A stretch of DNA of 64,000 nt from Roseateles hydrophilus (GTDB lineage: Bacteria > Pseudomonadota > Gammaproteobacteria > Burkholderiales > Burkholderiaceae_C), in assembly GCF_026712245.1 (NCBI RefSeq), contig NZ_JAPPUY010000001.1:868001-932000 (forward strand). The letters run 5' to 3'. Position 1 is the stretch's first letter. Each line of letters opens with the position of its first letter. The notes below the pieces were generated by a model. It was given only the letters and a program-made list of their open reading frames with translations. It did not search any database and was not told the DNA's origin. The translations under genes were made by a program, and so were the position numbers. Of the stretch, positions 44,280-54,066 are shown one piece after another.

Positions 44280-44445
44280 TCGGCCGAACAAGGCCCCCCA
44301 GGCCAGCCAGTTCGGCGCTTGCCGGGCCGCTTTGTGTCCGCCCCGACATACAGCGGCGACAGAGGGCTTACCTGCGCTTCCAAGAATGAGCGCACCCGCC
44401 GCCGCAGACGTGGCGGGGCCTCAACCTCTTTGCGAAGGAGTCACC

Positions 44446-45141
44446 ATGAGCACGATCAGCGGCCTGGGCGGCATGAGCCGTTCCTGGCCAAGCGCCGAAA
44501 GCGGCCAGAGCCGCAAGGCCGAACACGAGGCGCGCCTGTTCGCCAAGGTGGACAGCGACGGCAGCGGCGGCGTGGACGCCACCGAGCTAGCCTCGATGCT
44601 GGAACACACGGGCCAGTCCGGCGACAGCGCCGAGTTGCTGGCCCAGATGGACGGCGATGGCGACGGCAGCCTGTCCAGCGAGGAGTTGGGCCAGGGCATG
44701 CGCGAGCTGATGCCGCCGCCGTCGTCCACGCTGGCGTTCGCGCAGTCACGCGGCGCTGCGAACGACGAGGTCGACGCCTTCGCCGAGCTGGACGCCGACG
44801 GCGATGGCCAGTTGACGCGCGCCGAGTTCGAGGCCGGCCGCCCGGCGCCGCCGCCCGGCGGCATGCCGCCCCCGGCCGCCGGCGGTGGCAGCACCAGCAC
44901 CACCAGCGCGACATCGACGGACTACGACCCGCTGGACGTGAACCAGGACGGCACGGTGTCCGAGATCGAGCGCCTGGCGGGCCAGCTCAAGGAACTGGCC
45001 GATGCGAAGGCCAGCGACGCTGCGCAGGACCCCGCCACCACCGAGATCGCCCAGCTCGCACAGAAGCTCTACGACCAGATCGCGAAGAACTGGCTGCAGA
45101 GCCCGGCCACGACGGCCACGCAGCTCAGCACCACGGCTTGA
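44446..45141 (+). CDS. EF-hand calcium-binding protein
   Basis: This 231-residue protein has four 12-residue EF-hand loops: DSDGSGGVDATE, DGDGDGSLSSEE, DADGDGQLTRAE and DVNQDGTVSEIE. The first two and last two are separated by short helices. A proline/glycine-rich linker (PAPPPGGMPPPAAGGG) lies between loops three and four. No signal peptide is evident, so it is likely cytoplasmic or exported by another route. AAGGAG at 44435-44440 marks the ATG at 44446. It could buffer or sense calcium; no partner is suggested by the neighbours. Confidence 0.85.
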   Translation: MSTISGLGGMSRSWPSAESGQSRKAEHEARLFAKVDSDGSGGVDATELASMLEHTGQSGDSAELLAQMDGDGDGSLSSEELGQGMRELMPPPSSTLAFAQSRGAANDEVDAFAELDADGDGQLTRAEFEAGRPAPPPGGMPPPAAGGGSTSTTSATSTDYDPLDVNQDGTVSEIERLAGQLKELADAKASDAAQDPATTEIAQLAQKLYDQIAKNWLQSPATTATQLSTTA

Positions 45142-45151
45142 CCGGGCGGCG

Positions 45152-46234
45152 TCAGAGCCGGGCGGCGACGTCCTCGGCCAGCGCGAGCGCGGCCGTCAGC
45201 CCGGGCGACTCGATGCCGAACAACTGCACCAGGCCCGGCGTGCCGGTGTCGATGCGGAAGTCCGGCGCGGCCTCGCCCGGGCCACCCAGCTTGGGCCGGA
45301 TGCCGCTGTAGGCCGGCTGCAGCGCGCCGGCCGGCAGGTCGGGCCAGTAGCCGCGCACCTCGGCCTCGAACGCGGGCGCCAGCGCCGGGTCGACGGCGTA
45401 GGCCAGCGTGGCCGGGTCGGTGTCGGGCAGCCACTGCACATCGGGGCCGAAGCGCGCCTGGCCGCCCAGGTCCAGTGTCAGGTGCACGCCCAGGCCGCCG
45501 TCCACCGGCAGCGGGTAGATCAGCCGCGAGAAGGGCGCCCGCCCGGCCAGCGAGAAGTAGTGGCCACGCGCGAAACGCAAGGCGGGCGCCGGTGTGCCCA
45601 GCGACGCCGCCACCTGCGCTGCGAACAGCCCGGCCGCGTTGATGACGACCCGCGCCCCTATCGCGAAGTCGCTGCCGACCTGCAGCCGCCAGCCGTCGCC
45701 GTCACGCCGGCCGCCGGTCACCGGGCTGGCCAGCGCGAGCATGGCGCCGGCCTGTTCGGCATCGCCCAGCAGCGCGGTCATCAGGCCATGGCTGTCGACG
45801 ATGCCGCTGGACGGCGACAGCAGCGCGCCTGCGGCCTGCAGCGCGGGCTCCAGGGCCAGCGTTTCGGCGCGTGCCAGCAGGCGCAGATCCTCCACGCCGT
45901 TGGCCGCGCCGCTGGCGGCAAGGGCTTGCAGCCGCACAACGTCCTCAGGCCGTGTCGCGACGACCAGCTTGCCGCAGCGCCGGTGCGCGATGCCCCGCGC
46001 AGCGCAGTAGTCGTACAGCAGCGCCTTGCCGCGCACGCACAGCCGCGCCTTCAGGCTGCCGGCCGGGTAGTAGAGCCCGGCGTGGATGACCTCGCTGTTG
46101 CGCGACGAGATGCCGGTGCCGATGGCGCCGGCCGCTTCGATGATGACGACCTCACGCCCGCGCAGCGCCAGCTCACGCGCGATGGCCAGGCCCACGACCC
46201 CAGCGCCGATGACGGCAATGTCCACTTGATCCAT
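45152..46234 (-). CDS. FAD-dependent oxidoreductase, L-2-hydroxyglutarate oxidase-like
   Basis: This 360-residue DAO-fold flavoprotein has the FAD dinucleotide motif [19 protein letters not shown], the conserved [23 protein letters not shown] and [13 protein letters not shown]. The end [10 protein letters not shown]...[12 protein letters not shown] is typical of the LhgO/YgaF family, which oxidises L-2-hydroxyglutarate to 2-oxoglutarate. The ATG at 46234 directly precedes the dinucleotide fold. It is convergent with the EF-hand gene and divergent from an MFS gene. Substrate assignment is by family only. Confidence 0.85.
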   Translation of the reverse strand: MDQVDIAVIGAGVVGLAIARELALRGREVVIIEAAGAIGTGISSRNSEVIHAGLYYPAGSLKARLCVRGKALLYDYCAARGIAHRRCGKLVVATRPEDVVRLQALAASGAANGVEDLRLLARAETLALEPALQAAGALLSPSSGIVDSHGLMTALLGDAEQAGAMLALASPVTGGRRDGDGWRLQVGSDFAIGARVVINAAGLFAAQVAASLGTPAPALRFARGHYFSLAGRAPFSRLIYPLPVDGGLGVHLTLDLGGQARFGPDVQWLPDTDPATLAYAVDPALAPAFEAEVRGYWPDLPAGALQPAYSGIRPKLGGPGEAAPDFRIDTGTPGLVQLFGIESPGLTAALALAEDVAARL

Positions 46235-46275
46235 GCCGGCGAGCCTAGCACCCGACCCCGAGCCGGACCGGCTCC

Positions 46276-46281
46276 TAGAAT
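46276..46281 (+). promoter_or_regulatory. Candidate -10 box upstream of the MFS exporter
   Basis: CCTAGAAT contains the hexamer TAGAAT, about 112 bases before the MFS start and 40 bases from the divergent oxidoreductase start. A GC-rich stretch follows. No clear -35 is seen. Confidence 0.35.
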
Positions 46282-46392
46282 TCGCGGGCACCGCGTGGCG
46301 GTGACGTCCCGCCGAGGGGTGCTGCGACGGAGCCCGGTCTCCGCCACGCTCGGTGCCGACGACAGGACAAGGGCGCCCTTTGTGAACCAGGG

Positions 46393-47595
46393 TTGTCCGT
46401 GTCTGCTGTCTCTCCTTCCGCGTCCATACGCACCATCCTGCCGCTCGCCTTCGTCACCGGCGTCAGCATGGCTGCGATGGATCTCTACCTGCCCGCCGTG
46501 CCCGCCTTGCAGCGGGGCATGGGCATCAGCGTGTCGCTGGCGCAGGCCACCGTGGCCGTCTACCTCGCTGGCCTGGCCGGCGCGCAGCTGCTGTGGGGTG
46601 AGCTGCTGAACCGCCTGGGCCCGCGCCGCTGCCTGCAGATCGGCCTGGCGCTGCTGGCGCTGACCAGCCTGGGCTGCGCGATGGCGCCGGGCATCGAGTG
46701 GCTGCTGCTGTGCCGGCTGTTGCAGGGCGTGGCGGCGGCGGCCGCCACCGTCGTGGCGCCCACCGTCGTGCGCGCCACGCTGGGCGATGCCGATGTCGTG
46801 CGCGGCATCGCCGCCATCTCGATGGTGGAAGCCATCGTGCCAGCGGCCGGCCCCGTGCTCGGCGCGCTGATGTTGCAGGTGGTGGACTGGCGCGGCACCT
46901 TCTGGGTGCTGGCGGCGCTGTCGCTGCTGGTGTTGCCCTGGGTGGTGAAGATCGCGCCGCGCGAGTTGCCCGGGCTCAACCTTGACCACGATGCCAGCTA
47001 CGCCGCCATCCTGCGCGACCGCAGCTACCTGCGCCTGGCGCTGTCGCATGCGCTGTGCATCGGCGCGCTGCTGACCTTCCTGGCCAGTGCGCCGCAGCTG
47101 CTGCACCACGCGCTGGGCCAGGGCCCGCAGGCCTTTCCGCTGCTGCAGGTGCTGGGCGTGGGCTCCTTCATGCTGAGCGCGTCGCAGTCGGGCCGCCTGG
47201 CCAAGCGTCTGGGGCATGCGCGCATCGTGCGGCTGGGAGCCCTGCTGCAGGTGCTGGCCTGCGGGCTGGCGCTGGCCGGGGCCGCGTGCGGCGTGCTGAC
47301 TTACGCAGCGGTGGCGGCCTACTGGATGTGCTTCTGCGGCGCGTTGGCGCTGCGGGGGCCAGCCACCTTTGTCGACGCGCTGGCCGTGCCGCCCGCGCAG
47401 ATGGGCCGTGCGACGGCGCTGCTGGTGCTGGCACTGCTGGCGGCCGGGGCCCTGGGCACGCAGCTGGTGGCGCCCTTCCTGGATGGCGATGCCGGCGCGG
47501 TGCCGGTGTTCTGCGGCGTGGGGCTGCAGTTGCTGCTGAGCGCGTCGCTGGTGTGGCGCTATCCGGCCGTGCAGGCGGTGCCGGGTCGTGCCTAG
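46393..47595 (+). CDS. Bcr/CflA family MFS drug exporter
   Basis: This 400-residue transporter has 12 hydrophobic segments and the Bcr/CflA signature [13 protein letters not shown] in the first helix. It also has the motif-A-like loop [17 protein letters not shown] and the [16 protein letters not shown] segment. Such proton antiporters export bicyclomycin, chloramphenicol or sulfonamide-type compounds, and some export cysteine. A TTG at 46393 or a GTG at 46399 may be the start; neither has a strong ribosome site. It converges on the DUF3616 gene with a four-base overlap. Confidence 0.85.
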   Translation: MSVSAVSPSASIRTILPLAFVTGVSMAAMDLYLPAVPALQRGMGISVSLAQATVAVYLAGLAGAQLLWGELLNRLGPRRCLQIGLALLALTSLGCAMAPGIEWLLLCRLLQGVAAAAATVVAPTVVRATLGDADVVRGIAAISMVEAIVPAAGPVLGALMLQVVDWRGTFWVLAALSLLVLPWVVKIAPRELPGLNLDHDASYAAILRDRSYLRLALSHALCIGALLTFLASAPQLLHHALGQGPQAFPLLQVLGVGSFMLSASQSGRLAKRLGHARIVRLGALLQVLACGLALAGAACGVLTYAAVAAYWMCFCGALALRGPATFVDALAVPPAQMGRATALLVLALLAAGALGTQLVAPFLDGDAGAVPVFCGVGLQLLLSASLVWRYPAVQAVPGRA

Positions 47596-48494
47596 GGTCT
47601 GATCTCGACAGCGCGAAAGCGCTGGCGCGCTTCGGGGAGGTCCTTGTGCAGCGCGCCGTCGTCGCTGAGCAGCGTCAGGCGGCCGTCGGGCCAGGCGAAC
47701 AGGCCTTCGGGGCGCAGGTCGCCCAGGTCCAGCGGCGCGGCCTGCGGGGTGTCGCCCGCGCGCCCGGTCCAGTGAAACAGCTGGAAGCGGCCGCCATCGC
47801 CCGGCAGGCCGGCGGCGATCAGGTAGCTGCCGTTCGCCAGCCGTTCCAGGCTGCGCACGCCCAGGCCGCCCAGATCCAGCGTGAGCGCGCTGCCGAAGCG
47901 TGCCGGCCCGCCGCCGGGCACGATGAGCTCAGCCGGGTTCAGCAGCGGGATCAGCAGCGCGCGGCCCTGGTGCAGCGGGTTGCGCAGGCCGATCAGCAGG
48001 CTGCCTTGCGGCCCTTCGGCCAGGCCCTCGATGTTGAAGCCGCCGGGCAGTTCGGGCGCCAGGCGGGCAGCGTCGGCCAGCTTCAGTGCGGCCAGCGCGG
48101 GCGATGCGATCAGGTCGTCCAGCAGCCGCGTGTAGGGCGTGCCGACGGCGCGCACGGTGGGGCCGGCGCCGATGTCGGTCGCGAAGAAGCGCTGCCGGTC
48201 CTCGCGCACCTTGCCCTTGGCGTTGCGTGCATGCGAGGCGATCCAGTAGAGACGGCTGCCGATGCGGGCCGCGCCTTCGAGGTCGGCTTCCTTGCGGGCG
48301 CCCAGGAAGGCGCTGAGGTCCACCTCACGCACCGCGGCAGGCAGGCCCCGGCGGTAGATGACGAGGCGGTTGTGCTCGTCGTTGGCGACGACGAAGTGCG
48401 CGTCGTCCAGCGCGATGCCGGCCGACGCGTCGCTCAGGCCCACATGCTGCACGGCCGAGCCGGCCACCAGCGCGAGGGCCAGCGCGGCCATCAT
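47592..48494 (-). CDS. DUF3616 protein, probably exported
   Basis: This 300-residue protein starts with a short hydrophobic signal-like segment (ALALALVAGSAVQ) and contains beta-propeller-like repeats: VREVDLSAFLGARKEADLEGA, IASHARNAKGKVREDRQRFF, FNIEGLAEGPQGSLLIGLRNP and LRPEGLFAWPDGRLTLLSDDG. These match DUF3616, a family of unknown function. Its ATG overlaps the pepP stop by four bases (ATGA), so it is translated from the pepP transcript. Confidence 0.8.
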   Translation of the reverse strand: MMAALALALVAGSAVQHVGLSDASAGIALDDAHFVVANDEHNRLVIYRRGLPAAVREVDLSAFLGARKEADLEGAARIGSRLYWIASHARNAKGKVREDRQRFFATDIGAGPTVRAVGTPYTRLLDDLIASPALAALKLADAARLAPELPGGFNIEGLAEGPQGSLLIGLRNPLHQGRALLIPLLNPAELIVPGGGPARFGSALTLDLGGLGVRSLERLANGSYLIAAGLPGDGGRFQLFHWTGRAGDTPQAAPLDLGDLRPEGLFAWPDGRLTLLSDDGALHKDLPEARQRFRAVEIRP

Positions 48495-50308
48495 GCAGTC
48501 AGCGGCTCGGTGCGGGCCAGCAGCCAGGCCAGTGCCGCGCCGCTCACCAGCGGCTGCAGGCGCTCGCGCACGGTGGCGTGGTAGCTGTTCAGCCAGGCAA
48601 TCTCGTCGGCGCGCATCAGGCTCAGGTCGATGCAGCGCGTATCGATGGGGCACAGCGTCAGCGTCTCGAAGGCCAGCATCTCGCCGAAGGCGTTGTGCTC
48701 TGGCGTGTCGATGGCCACGTTGAGCACCAGGTTCTCGATGCGCACTCCCCACTGGCCGGGCCGGTACAGGCCGGGTTCGATGGACGTGATCATGCCGGGC
48801 TCCATCGCCATCGTGGGCTCGGGGATGGCCTTGCTGATGCTTTGCGGGCCCTCGTGCACGTTCATGAAGTAGCCCACGCCGTGGCCGGTGCCGTGGCCGT
48901 AGTCCAGGCCGTGCTGCCACAGCGGCGCGCGGGCGATGGCGTCCAGCATGGGGCTCAGCGTGCCGCGCGGAAAGCGCGTGGCGGACAGCGCGATGGTGCC
49001 CTTGAGCACCAGCGTGTAGTCGCGCTTCTGCGCGGCGCTGACGCTGCCGATGGGCCACACGCGGGTGATGTCGGTCGTGCCGCCGAGGTACTGGCCGCCG
49101 GAGTCGATCAGCAGCAGGCCGTCGCCGTCGATATGGGCGAAGGACTCGGGCAGCGCGCGGTAGTGAGGCAGGGCGCCGTTGGCCTGCCAGCCGGCGATGG
49201 TGGAGAACGACAACCCCACAAAGCCGGGGCGCTTGCGGCGCGCGGCGGTGAGGCGCTCGTCCACGTCCAGCTCGCTCCAGCGCTCGCCACGCGCGAGCGA
49301 GGCCTCGAACTCGGCGTAGAACTCGCACATGGCCGCGCCGTCCTCGGCCATGGCCTGGCGGATGAAGACGGCCTCGGCCGGGGTCTTGCGGCTCTTGAAC
49401 AGCGTGCTGGGGTTGATCTGCTCGATGAGTTTCACGCCGGCTGGCGCGGCCTCGCGCAGGCCCAACGTGACGCGGCGGGGGTCGATCAGCAGCGCGGCGT
49501 CCGCCGGCAGTGCGGCCAGCGCGCCGGCAGCCTCGCCGTAGGGCGCGAGCTGGATGCCGTCGGCCGCCAGGCGCGCGGCCAGGTCGGCGGGCACCTTGCC
49601 GTCGGCGATGAAGAGGCGGCCGCCGGCCGCATCCAGCAGCAGGTGGGCGATGAAGACGGGGTTGCACTCCACGTCGCTGCCGCGCAGGTTCAGCAGCCAG
49701 GCGACGTCGTCGACGGTGGACACCAGATGGTGCGTGGCGCCGATGCCGGCCATGGCCGCGCGCACGCGGGCCAGCTTGTCGGCACGCGTGACGGCGGCCT
49801 GCGGCGGCAGGTGCTCGTAGACAGGCTCGGTGGGCAGTCCGGGGCGGTCGTCCCAGGCCTGCTGGACCAGGTCCAGGTCGGTGCGCAGCGCGATGCCCTT
49901 GGCGCTCAGGCCGGCACGCAGCGCCTTGGCCAGCGCCAGGCCCAGCACCTGGCCGTCGACGGCCAGGGCCTGACCGGGCTGCAGGTGGGTGGCGATCCAG
50001 TCGATGTATTGCGTGGAGGCGCCGGACGTGGTTTTCTCCAGCGCGATGCCGCTGCCGGCCAACTGCGCCTCGGCCTGGGCCCAGTAGCGGCTGTCGGCGA
50101 ACAGCGCGGCGCCGTCCCGCGTGACGACCAGGTTGCCCATGGAGCCGGTGAAACCGGAGGCCCACTCGCGGCCCTGCCAGCGCTGCGGCAGGTACTCGGA
50201 GAGGTGCGGGTCGGCGGATGGCACCAGCACGGCGTGGGTGCCGGTGGCGATCAGCGCATCGCGCAGGCGTTCAATGCGGAGGCGGGTGGTGGAGGTTCGG
50301 GCGTCCAT
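48491..50308 (-). CDS. pepP: Xaa-Pro aminopeptidase (M24B, long form)
   Basis: This 605-residue metallopeptidase removes N-terminal residues preceding proline. The layout is that of the longer, eukaryote-like aminopeptidase P: two creatinase-N domains (VLVPSADPHLSEYLPQRW; DVAWLLNLRG) and a pita-bread catalytic domain. Metal ligands lie in LLIDSGGQYLGGTTDITR, GHGTGHGVGYFMNVHEGP, SIEPGLY and RIENLVL. The ATG at 50308 is chosen over an upstream one eight codons away. A minus-strand TAGAAT (50343-50348) about 35 bases upstream is a candidate -10. The DUF3616 gene follows with overlap. Confidence 0.92.
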   Translation of the reverse strand: MDARTSTTRLRIERLRDALIATGTHAVLVPSADPHLSEYLPQRWQGREWASGFTGSMGNLVVTRDGAALFADSRYWAQAEAQLAGSGIALEKTTSGASTQYIDWIATHLQPGQALAVDGQVLGLALAKALRAGLSAKGIALRTDLDLVQQAWDDRPGLPTEPVYEHLPPQAAVTRADKLARVRAAMAGIGATHHLVSTVDDVAWLLNLRGSDVECNPVFIAHLLLDAAGGRLFIADGKVPADLAARLAADGIQLAPYGEAAGALAALPADAALLIDPRRVTLGLREAAPAGVKLIEQINPSTLFKSRKTPAEAVFIRQAMAEDGAAMCEFYAEFEASLARGERWSELDVDERLTAARRKRPGFVGLSFSTIAGWQANGALPHYRALPESFAHIDGDGLLLIDSGGQYLGGTTDITRVWPIGSVSAAQKRDYTLVLKGTIALSATRFPRGTLSPMLDAIARAPLWQHGLDYGHGTGHGVGYFMNVHEGPQSISKAIPEPTMAMEPGMITSIEPGLYRPGQWGVRIENLVLNVAIDTPEHNAFGEMLAFETLTLCPIDTRCIDLSLMRADEIAWLNSYHATVRERLQPLVSGAALAWLLARTEPLTA

Positions 50309-50359
50309 GGTGGCGGACCTTGTCGGCAGCAACGGTGCGCCGATTCTAGGTTTGCCCCC

Positions 50360-51190
50360 TCAGAGCTCCGTTCGTAATGCCCACAGTTCCGGGAAGAGCA
50401 CCACCTCCAGCATCTTGCGCAGGTAGCTGACACCGCCCGTGCCGCCGGTGCCGCGCTTGAAGCCGATGACCCGCTCCACCGTCGTGACATGGCGGAAGCG
50501 CCAGAGCCGGAAGGCGTCTTCCAGGTCCACCAGCTCCTCGCCCATCTGGTAGAGGTCCCAGTGCTGCTGCGGCGCGCGGTAGACGGTAAGCCAGGCGTTC
50601 TTGACGCCGTCGTCGGCAGCGTAGGGCTGGGTCCAGTCGCGCTGCGTGTGCGAGGCCGGCACGGCGATGCCGCGGCGGGCCATCAGCTGCAGCACCTCGT
50701 CGTACAGCGACGGCGCCTCGTAGGCAGCCTGCACCTGGGCCAGCAGGTCGGCGCGGTGCTCGTGGGGCTTGAGCATCGCGGCGTTCTTGTTGCCCAGCAT
50801 GAACTCGATGCGCCGGTATTGCGCGCTCTGGAAGCCGCTGCTCTTGGCGAGGTAGGGACGGATGGCGCTGTACTCGGGCGGCGTCATCGTGGCCAGCACA
50901 TCCCAGGCGTGCACGAGCTGCTCCATGATGCGCGAGACGCGCGCCAGCATCTTGAAGGCCTCGGGCAGGCGGTCGGCCGCGACGTGGGCGACCGCCGCCT
51001 GCAGCTCGTGCAGCATCAGCTTCATCCACAGCTCCGAGGTCTGGTGCTGCACGATGAAGAGCATCTCGTTGTGGTCGGGCGAGAGCGGCGTCTGGGCGTT
51101 GAGGATGGCGTCGAGCTGGAGGTAGTCCCCGTAGCTCATGTCGCGCGAGAAATCGAGCTGCGCGCCGTGGTGTTGGAGCGTGTCACTCAC
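50360..51190 (-). CDS. kynA: Tryptophan 2,3-dioxygenase
   Basis: This heme dioxygenase opens the indole ring of tryptophan to N-formylkynurenine. The 276-residue protein has the family segments [33 protein letters not shown] and [16 protein letters not shown]. The C-terminal heme-ligand region reads [24 protein letters not shown]. It is the last gene of the kynB-kynU-kynA operon, one base after kynU, though it acts first in the pathway. Confidence 0.96.
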   Translation of the reverse strand: MSDTLQHHGAQLDFSRDMSYGDYLQLDAILNAQTPLSPDHNEMLFIVQHQTSELWMKLMLHELQAAVAHVAADRLPEAFKMLARVSRIMEQLVHAWDVLATMTPPEYSAIRPYLAKSSGFQSAQYRRIEFMLGNKNAAMLKPHEHRADLLAQVQAAYEAPSLYDEVLQLMARRGIAVPASHTQRDWTQPYAADDGVKNAWLTVYRAPQQHWDLYQMGEELVDLEDAFRLWRFRHVTTVERVIGFKRGTGGTGGVSYLRKMLEVVLFPELWALRTEL

Positions 51191-51191
51191 G

Positions 51192-52445
51192 TCAGGTCAC
51201 CTTGGCGCGATTGGTGAACTGAGGCGCGTTCCAGGCGCCGGAGGTGACCACGTCGGCCAGCGCATCGACGCCGTGCACGACGTCGGCGAAGCTGTTGTAC
51301 AGCGGCGCGAAGCCGAAGCGCAGCAGCTCGGGCACACCGGAGCGGAAGTCGCCGATGACGCCGCGCGCGATCAGGGCCTGCATGACCGCATAGCCGTCCA
51401 CGCCCGTGGGCAGGGACAGCGACACCTGCGAGCCGCGCGATGCGGCGTCGCGCGGCGTGTGGATCTCGGCACCAGGCACGCGGGCGTCCACCCCGGCGAT
51501 GAAGGCCTCGGTCAGCGCCAGCGACTTCGCGCGCAACGCGCGCATGCCGCCCAGCTTCTGCGCGGCGTCGTAGATGTCCAGCGCGGTGTCCAGTGCGGAC
51601 ATGGCCAGCACCGGTGGCGTGCCGCATTGGTATTGCTGGATGCCGGGGGCCGGCAGGTATTCGCTGTCGAAGTCGAACGGATGCGCGTGGCCCAGCCAGC
51701 CCGTCAGGGGCTGGAATACCTGGCCCTCGTGGCGCGGGTGCATCCACACGAAGGCGGGGGCACCGGGGCCGCCGTTGAGGTATTTGTAGCCGCAGCCGAT
51801 GGCGAAGTCGGCGGCGCAGCCCAGCAGATCCACCGGCACGATGCCGGCGCTGTGCGCTAGGTCCCACACCGCCAGCGCGCCGGCTTGCTGGGCCCAGCGG
51901 GTCAGCAGGCCCATGTCATGAATGCGGCCGGTGCGGTAGTTCACGTGCGTGAGCATCAGCACGGCGCAGCGGTCGTCCAGCAGCGCGGGGATGTCCTCGG
52001 GCGTCTCGGCCAGTACCAACTCGCCGCCATGGGCGCGCACCACGCTCTGCGCGATGTAGTTGTCGGTCGGAAAGTTGCTGCGCTCGCTGACGATGATGCG
52101 GCGCTGGCCCTGCTGCAGCTGCAGCGCGGCGTGCAGCACCTTGTACAGGTTGATCGAGGTGGAGTCGGCCACCAGCACCTCGCCCGGCCGCGCACCCAGC
52201 CATGGCGCCAGGCGGTCGCCGAGGCGGCGCGGCAGGTCGATCCAGCCGGCGCTGTTCCAGCTCTTGATGAGGCCCTGTGCCCATTCCTGCGTCACCGCCC
52301 GGTGGATGCGCTCGGGCGTCGCCTTGGGGCAGGCGCCCAGCGAGTTGCCGTCCAGGTAGGTGATGCCCTCGGGCAAGGCAAACAGCTCGCGCAGGCTGCG
52401 CAGCGGGTCGGCGGCGTCCAGCCGCTTCGCGTCGTCGAGATTCAT
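51192..52445 (-). CDS. kynU: Kynureninase
   Basis: Kynureninase is a PLP enzyme that converts kynurenine to anthranilate and alanine. The 417-residue protein shows [14 protein letters not shown], the cofactor region [17 protein letters not shown], the Asp of [10 protein letters not shown] and the PLP lysine in [16 protein letters not shown]. Length is normal. It overlaps kynB by four bases upstream and is followed at once by kynA, so all three enzymes are made together, giving the tryptophan-to-anthranilate route. Confidence 0.96.
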   Translation of the reverse strand: MNLDDAKRLDAADPLRSLRELFALPEGITYLDGNSLGACPKATPERIHRAVTQEWAQGLIKSWNSAGWIDLPRRLGDRLAPWLGARPGEVLVADSTSINLYKVLHAALQLQQGQRRIIVSERSNFPTDNYIAQSVVRAHGGELVLAETPEDIPALLDDRCAVLMLTHVNYRTGRIHDMGLLTRWAQQAGALAVWDLAHSAGIVPVDLLGCAADFAIGCGYKYLNGGPGAPAFVWMHPRHEGQVFQPLTGWLGHAHPFDFDSEYLPAPGIQQYQCGTPPVLAMSALDTALDIYDAAQKLGGMRALRAKSLALTEAFIAGVDARVPGAEIHTPRDAASRGSQVSLSLPTGVDGYAVMQALIARGVIGDFRSGVPELLRFGFAPLYNSFADVVHGVDALADVVTSGAWNAPQFTNRAKVT

Positions 52446-53086
52446 GGCAGTTCCCTCAGGATGGCGCGCACGGGAGATGCGCAGGCGCCTTGGAGTTTGA
52501 GTGGCAGCGCGATCAATTCATAGTCCCCCGGCGGAACTTCGTCGAGGACCAGGTTTTCCAGCACGCGCAGGTCGAGTTGCAGCAACTGCTGGTGGCTGTC
52601 CAGCGACTTGGAGCTGGCCGGGTCGACGCTGGGGGTGTCGATGCCGATCAGCCGCACACCGCGGGCCGCCAGCCAGGCGATGGCTTCGGGCGCGAAGGCC
52701 GTGAAGTGGTCGCTCCACACGGTGTCGGCCCGCTCGCAGCAGCGCACCAGCACGCGGGGCGGCAGGTCCTGCGCGGCGTGCTGCAGGTGCGCGACCGTGA
52801 TCAGCGGCGCTGCACCGACGGCATGGATCACGCGGCAGCGGCCCAGGTAGGCGTCCAGCGGCACGTCGGCGATGGCGCGCTCGCCGTTGGCGTAGTGCAG
52901 CGGCGCGTCTGCATGCGCGCCGACGTGGGGCGACATCGTGATCGCGCTGAGATTGACCGGGCAGCCCGGCGACAGCCGTGCGGTCCAGTCGAGGCGGTAG
53001 GGGGCGTCGCCCGGGAAGATGGGAGCATCCGGCGCGACGAGGGGCGAGATGTCCCACAGGCGTGGGGAAGAAGGGGCGTCAGGCAT
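52442..53086 (-). CDS. kynB: Kynurenine formamidase
   Basis: KynB hydrolyses N-formylkynurenine to kynurenine and formate. The 214-residue member of the cyclase family has the metal-binding motif SPHVGAHADAPLHY, with Asp and His ligands. It also has WDISPLVAPDAPIFPGD near the start and DTPSVDPASSKSLDSHQQLL, the family core. The ATG at 53086 matches the usual short N-terminus; an ATG at 53101 would add five residues. It is the first gene of the kyn operon; a 16-base palindrome lies 56 bases upstream. Confidence 0.94.
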   Translation of the reverse strand: MPDAPSSPRLWDISPLVAPDAPIFPGDAPYRLDWTARLSPGCPVNLSAITMSPHVGAHADAPLHYANGERAIADVPLDAYLGRCRVIHAVGAAPLITVAHLQHAAQDLPPRVLVRCCERADTVWSDHFTAFAPEAIAWLAARGVRLIGIDTPSVDPASSKSLDSHQQLLQLDLRVLENLVLDEVPPGDYELIALPLKLQGACASPVRAILRELP

Positions 53087-53141
53087 GGCGGACGGCACCA
53101 TAGCCGCGCCTGCGTTGGCGTGGTGTCGGTTAAATCCAACT

Positions 53142-53157
53142 GCTGAGCGCGCTCAGC
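53142..53157. promoter_or_regulatory. 16-base palindrome upstream of kynB
   Basis: GCTGAGCGCGCTCAGC is a perfect palindrome in the 71-base gap between the solute-binding protein gene and kynB. It can be a hairpin ending the upstream transcript or an operator for the kyn operon; the sequence does not decide. Confidence 0.4.
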
Positions 53158-53172
53158 GCCGCGCTCAGGCCC

Positions 53173-54051
53173 TTAGCGTGGCTCGGGGTTCAGCGACCAA
53201 TGCACCAGCCGCTCGTCCAGCCAGCCCTGCTGCCGCTGCAGGCTGAGCCAGGTATTGAGGAAGTTCAGGAAGTCGGGGTCGCCTTTGCGGATGGCCATCG
53301 CGGCCTGCGCCGATGCGAGGGGCTGGGCCAGGGGCAGGTAGACCGACTCGCCGGCCACCTGCTCCAGCGCGCGGGCCGACAGCGTGGGCAGCAGCGCCAG
53401 CTGCGCCTTGCCGGCGACGATGGCGGCCAGCGGGTCGCTGTCCAGCTTCAGCAGCGTGGCGCGGGGCAGCAGCCGGCCGGCCAGTGCCACTTCGGCCGTG
53501 CCGGCACCCACTGCCACGGTCAGACCGGCGCGGTTGGCATCGGCCACGCTCTTGAGCCCGGGTGCGCCGCGGCGGCTGGCCACCAGCAGCACGTCTTCAA
53601 TGGCCGTGGGCGTCGTGAAGTTCATCACCAGGGCACGCGGCACGGTCACCCACAAGCCGGTCGCGATGATGTCGTACTGCTGGGTCAGCAGGTCGGGCAC
53701 GACATCGGGCCAGGTCGTGGGCACGAAGCTCACCGCCACGCCGAGGTCTGCGGCCAGCCGGCGCGCCAGGTCGATGCTGTAGCCGGCCCAGTCGCCGTCC
53801 GGTGTGCGCATCACCATGGGCACAACCGGCACGATGCCCACGCGCAGCTGGCCGCGTTGGCGGATGGTGGCGAGCTGGTCGACCGCCGGTGCGCGCCAGA
53901 CGGTGGCCGCCTCGACGCGGGCGGCACGCGGCGGCGGCGCGGAGCCCTCGGGGGCGTAGGCCGAGCCCGCAGCACGGGCCGGCACGGTGGTCTCTGCGGC
54001 CCCCGCGCAAGCGGCGGCTGCAAACAGCAGGGAAGCCAGGAGTTGACGCAT
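53173..54051 (-). CDS. Periplasmic amino-acid-type ABC substrate-binding protein
   Basis: This 292-residue protein of the SBP_bac_3 type has a signal peptide (LLASLLFAAAACAGAAE). A low-complexity Ala/Pro spacer follows, then the ligand domain: RQRGQLRVGIVPVVPM, GYSIDLARRLAADLG, VPDLLTQQYDIIATGLWVT and the C-terminal KGDPDFLNFLNTWL. No permease or ATPase genes accompany it, so it is an orphan receptor. Position just upstream of kynB on the same strand hints at tryptophan or kynurenine uptake, but that is speculation. Confidence 0.88.
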   Translation of the reverse strand: MRQLLASLLFAAAACAGAAETTVPARAAGSAYAPEGSAPPPRAARVEAATVWRAPAVDQLATIRQRGQLRVGIVPVVPMVMRTPDGDWAGYSIDLARRLAADLGVAVSFVPTTWPDVVPDLLTQQYDIIATGLWVTVPRALVMNFTTPTAIEDVLLVASRRGAPGLKSVADANRAGLTVAVGAGTAEVALAGRLLPRATLLKLDSDPLAAIVAGKAQLALLPTLSARALEQVAGESVYLPLAQPLASAQAAMAIRKGDPDFLNFLNTWLSLQRQQGWLDERLVHWSLNPEPR

Positions 54052-54066
54052 GGCGTGCCTCTTTAC

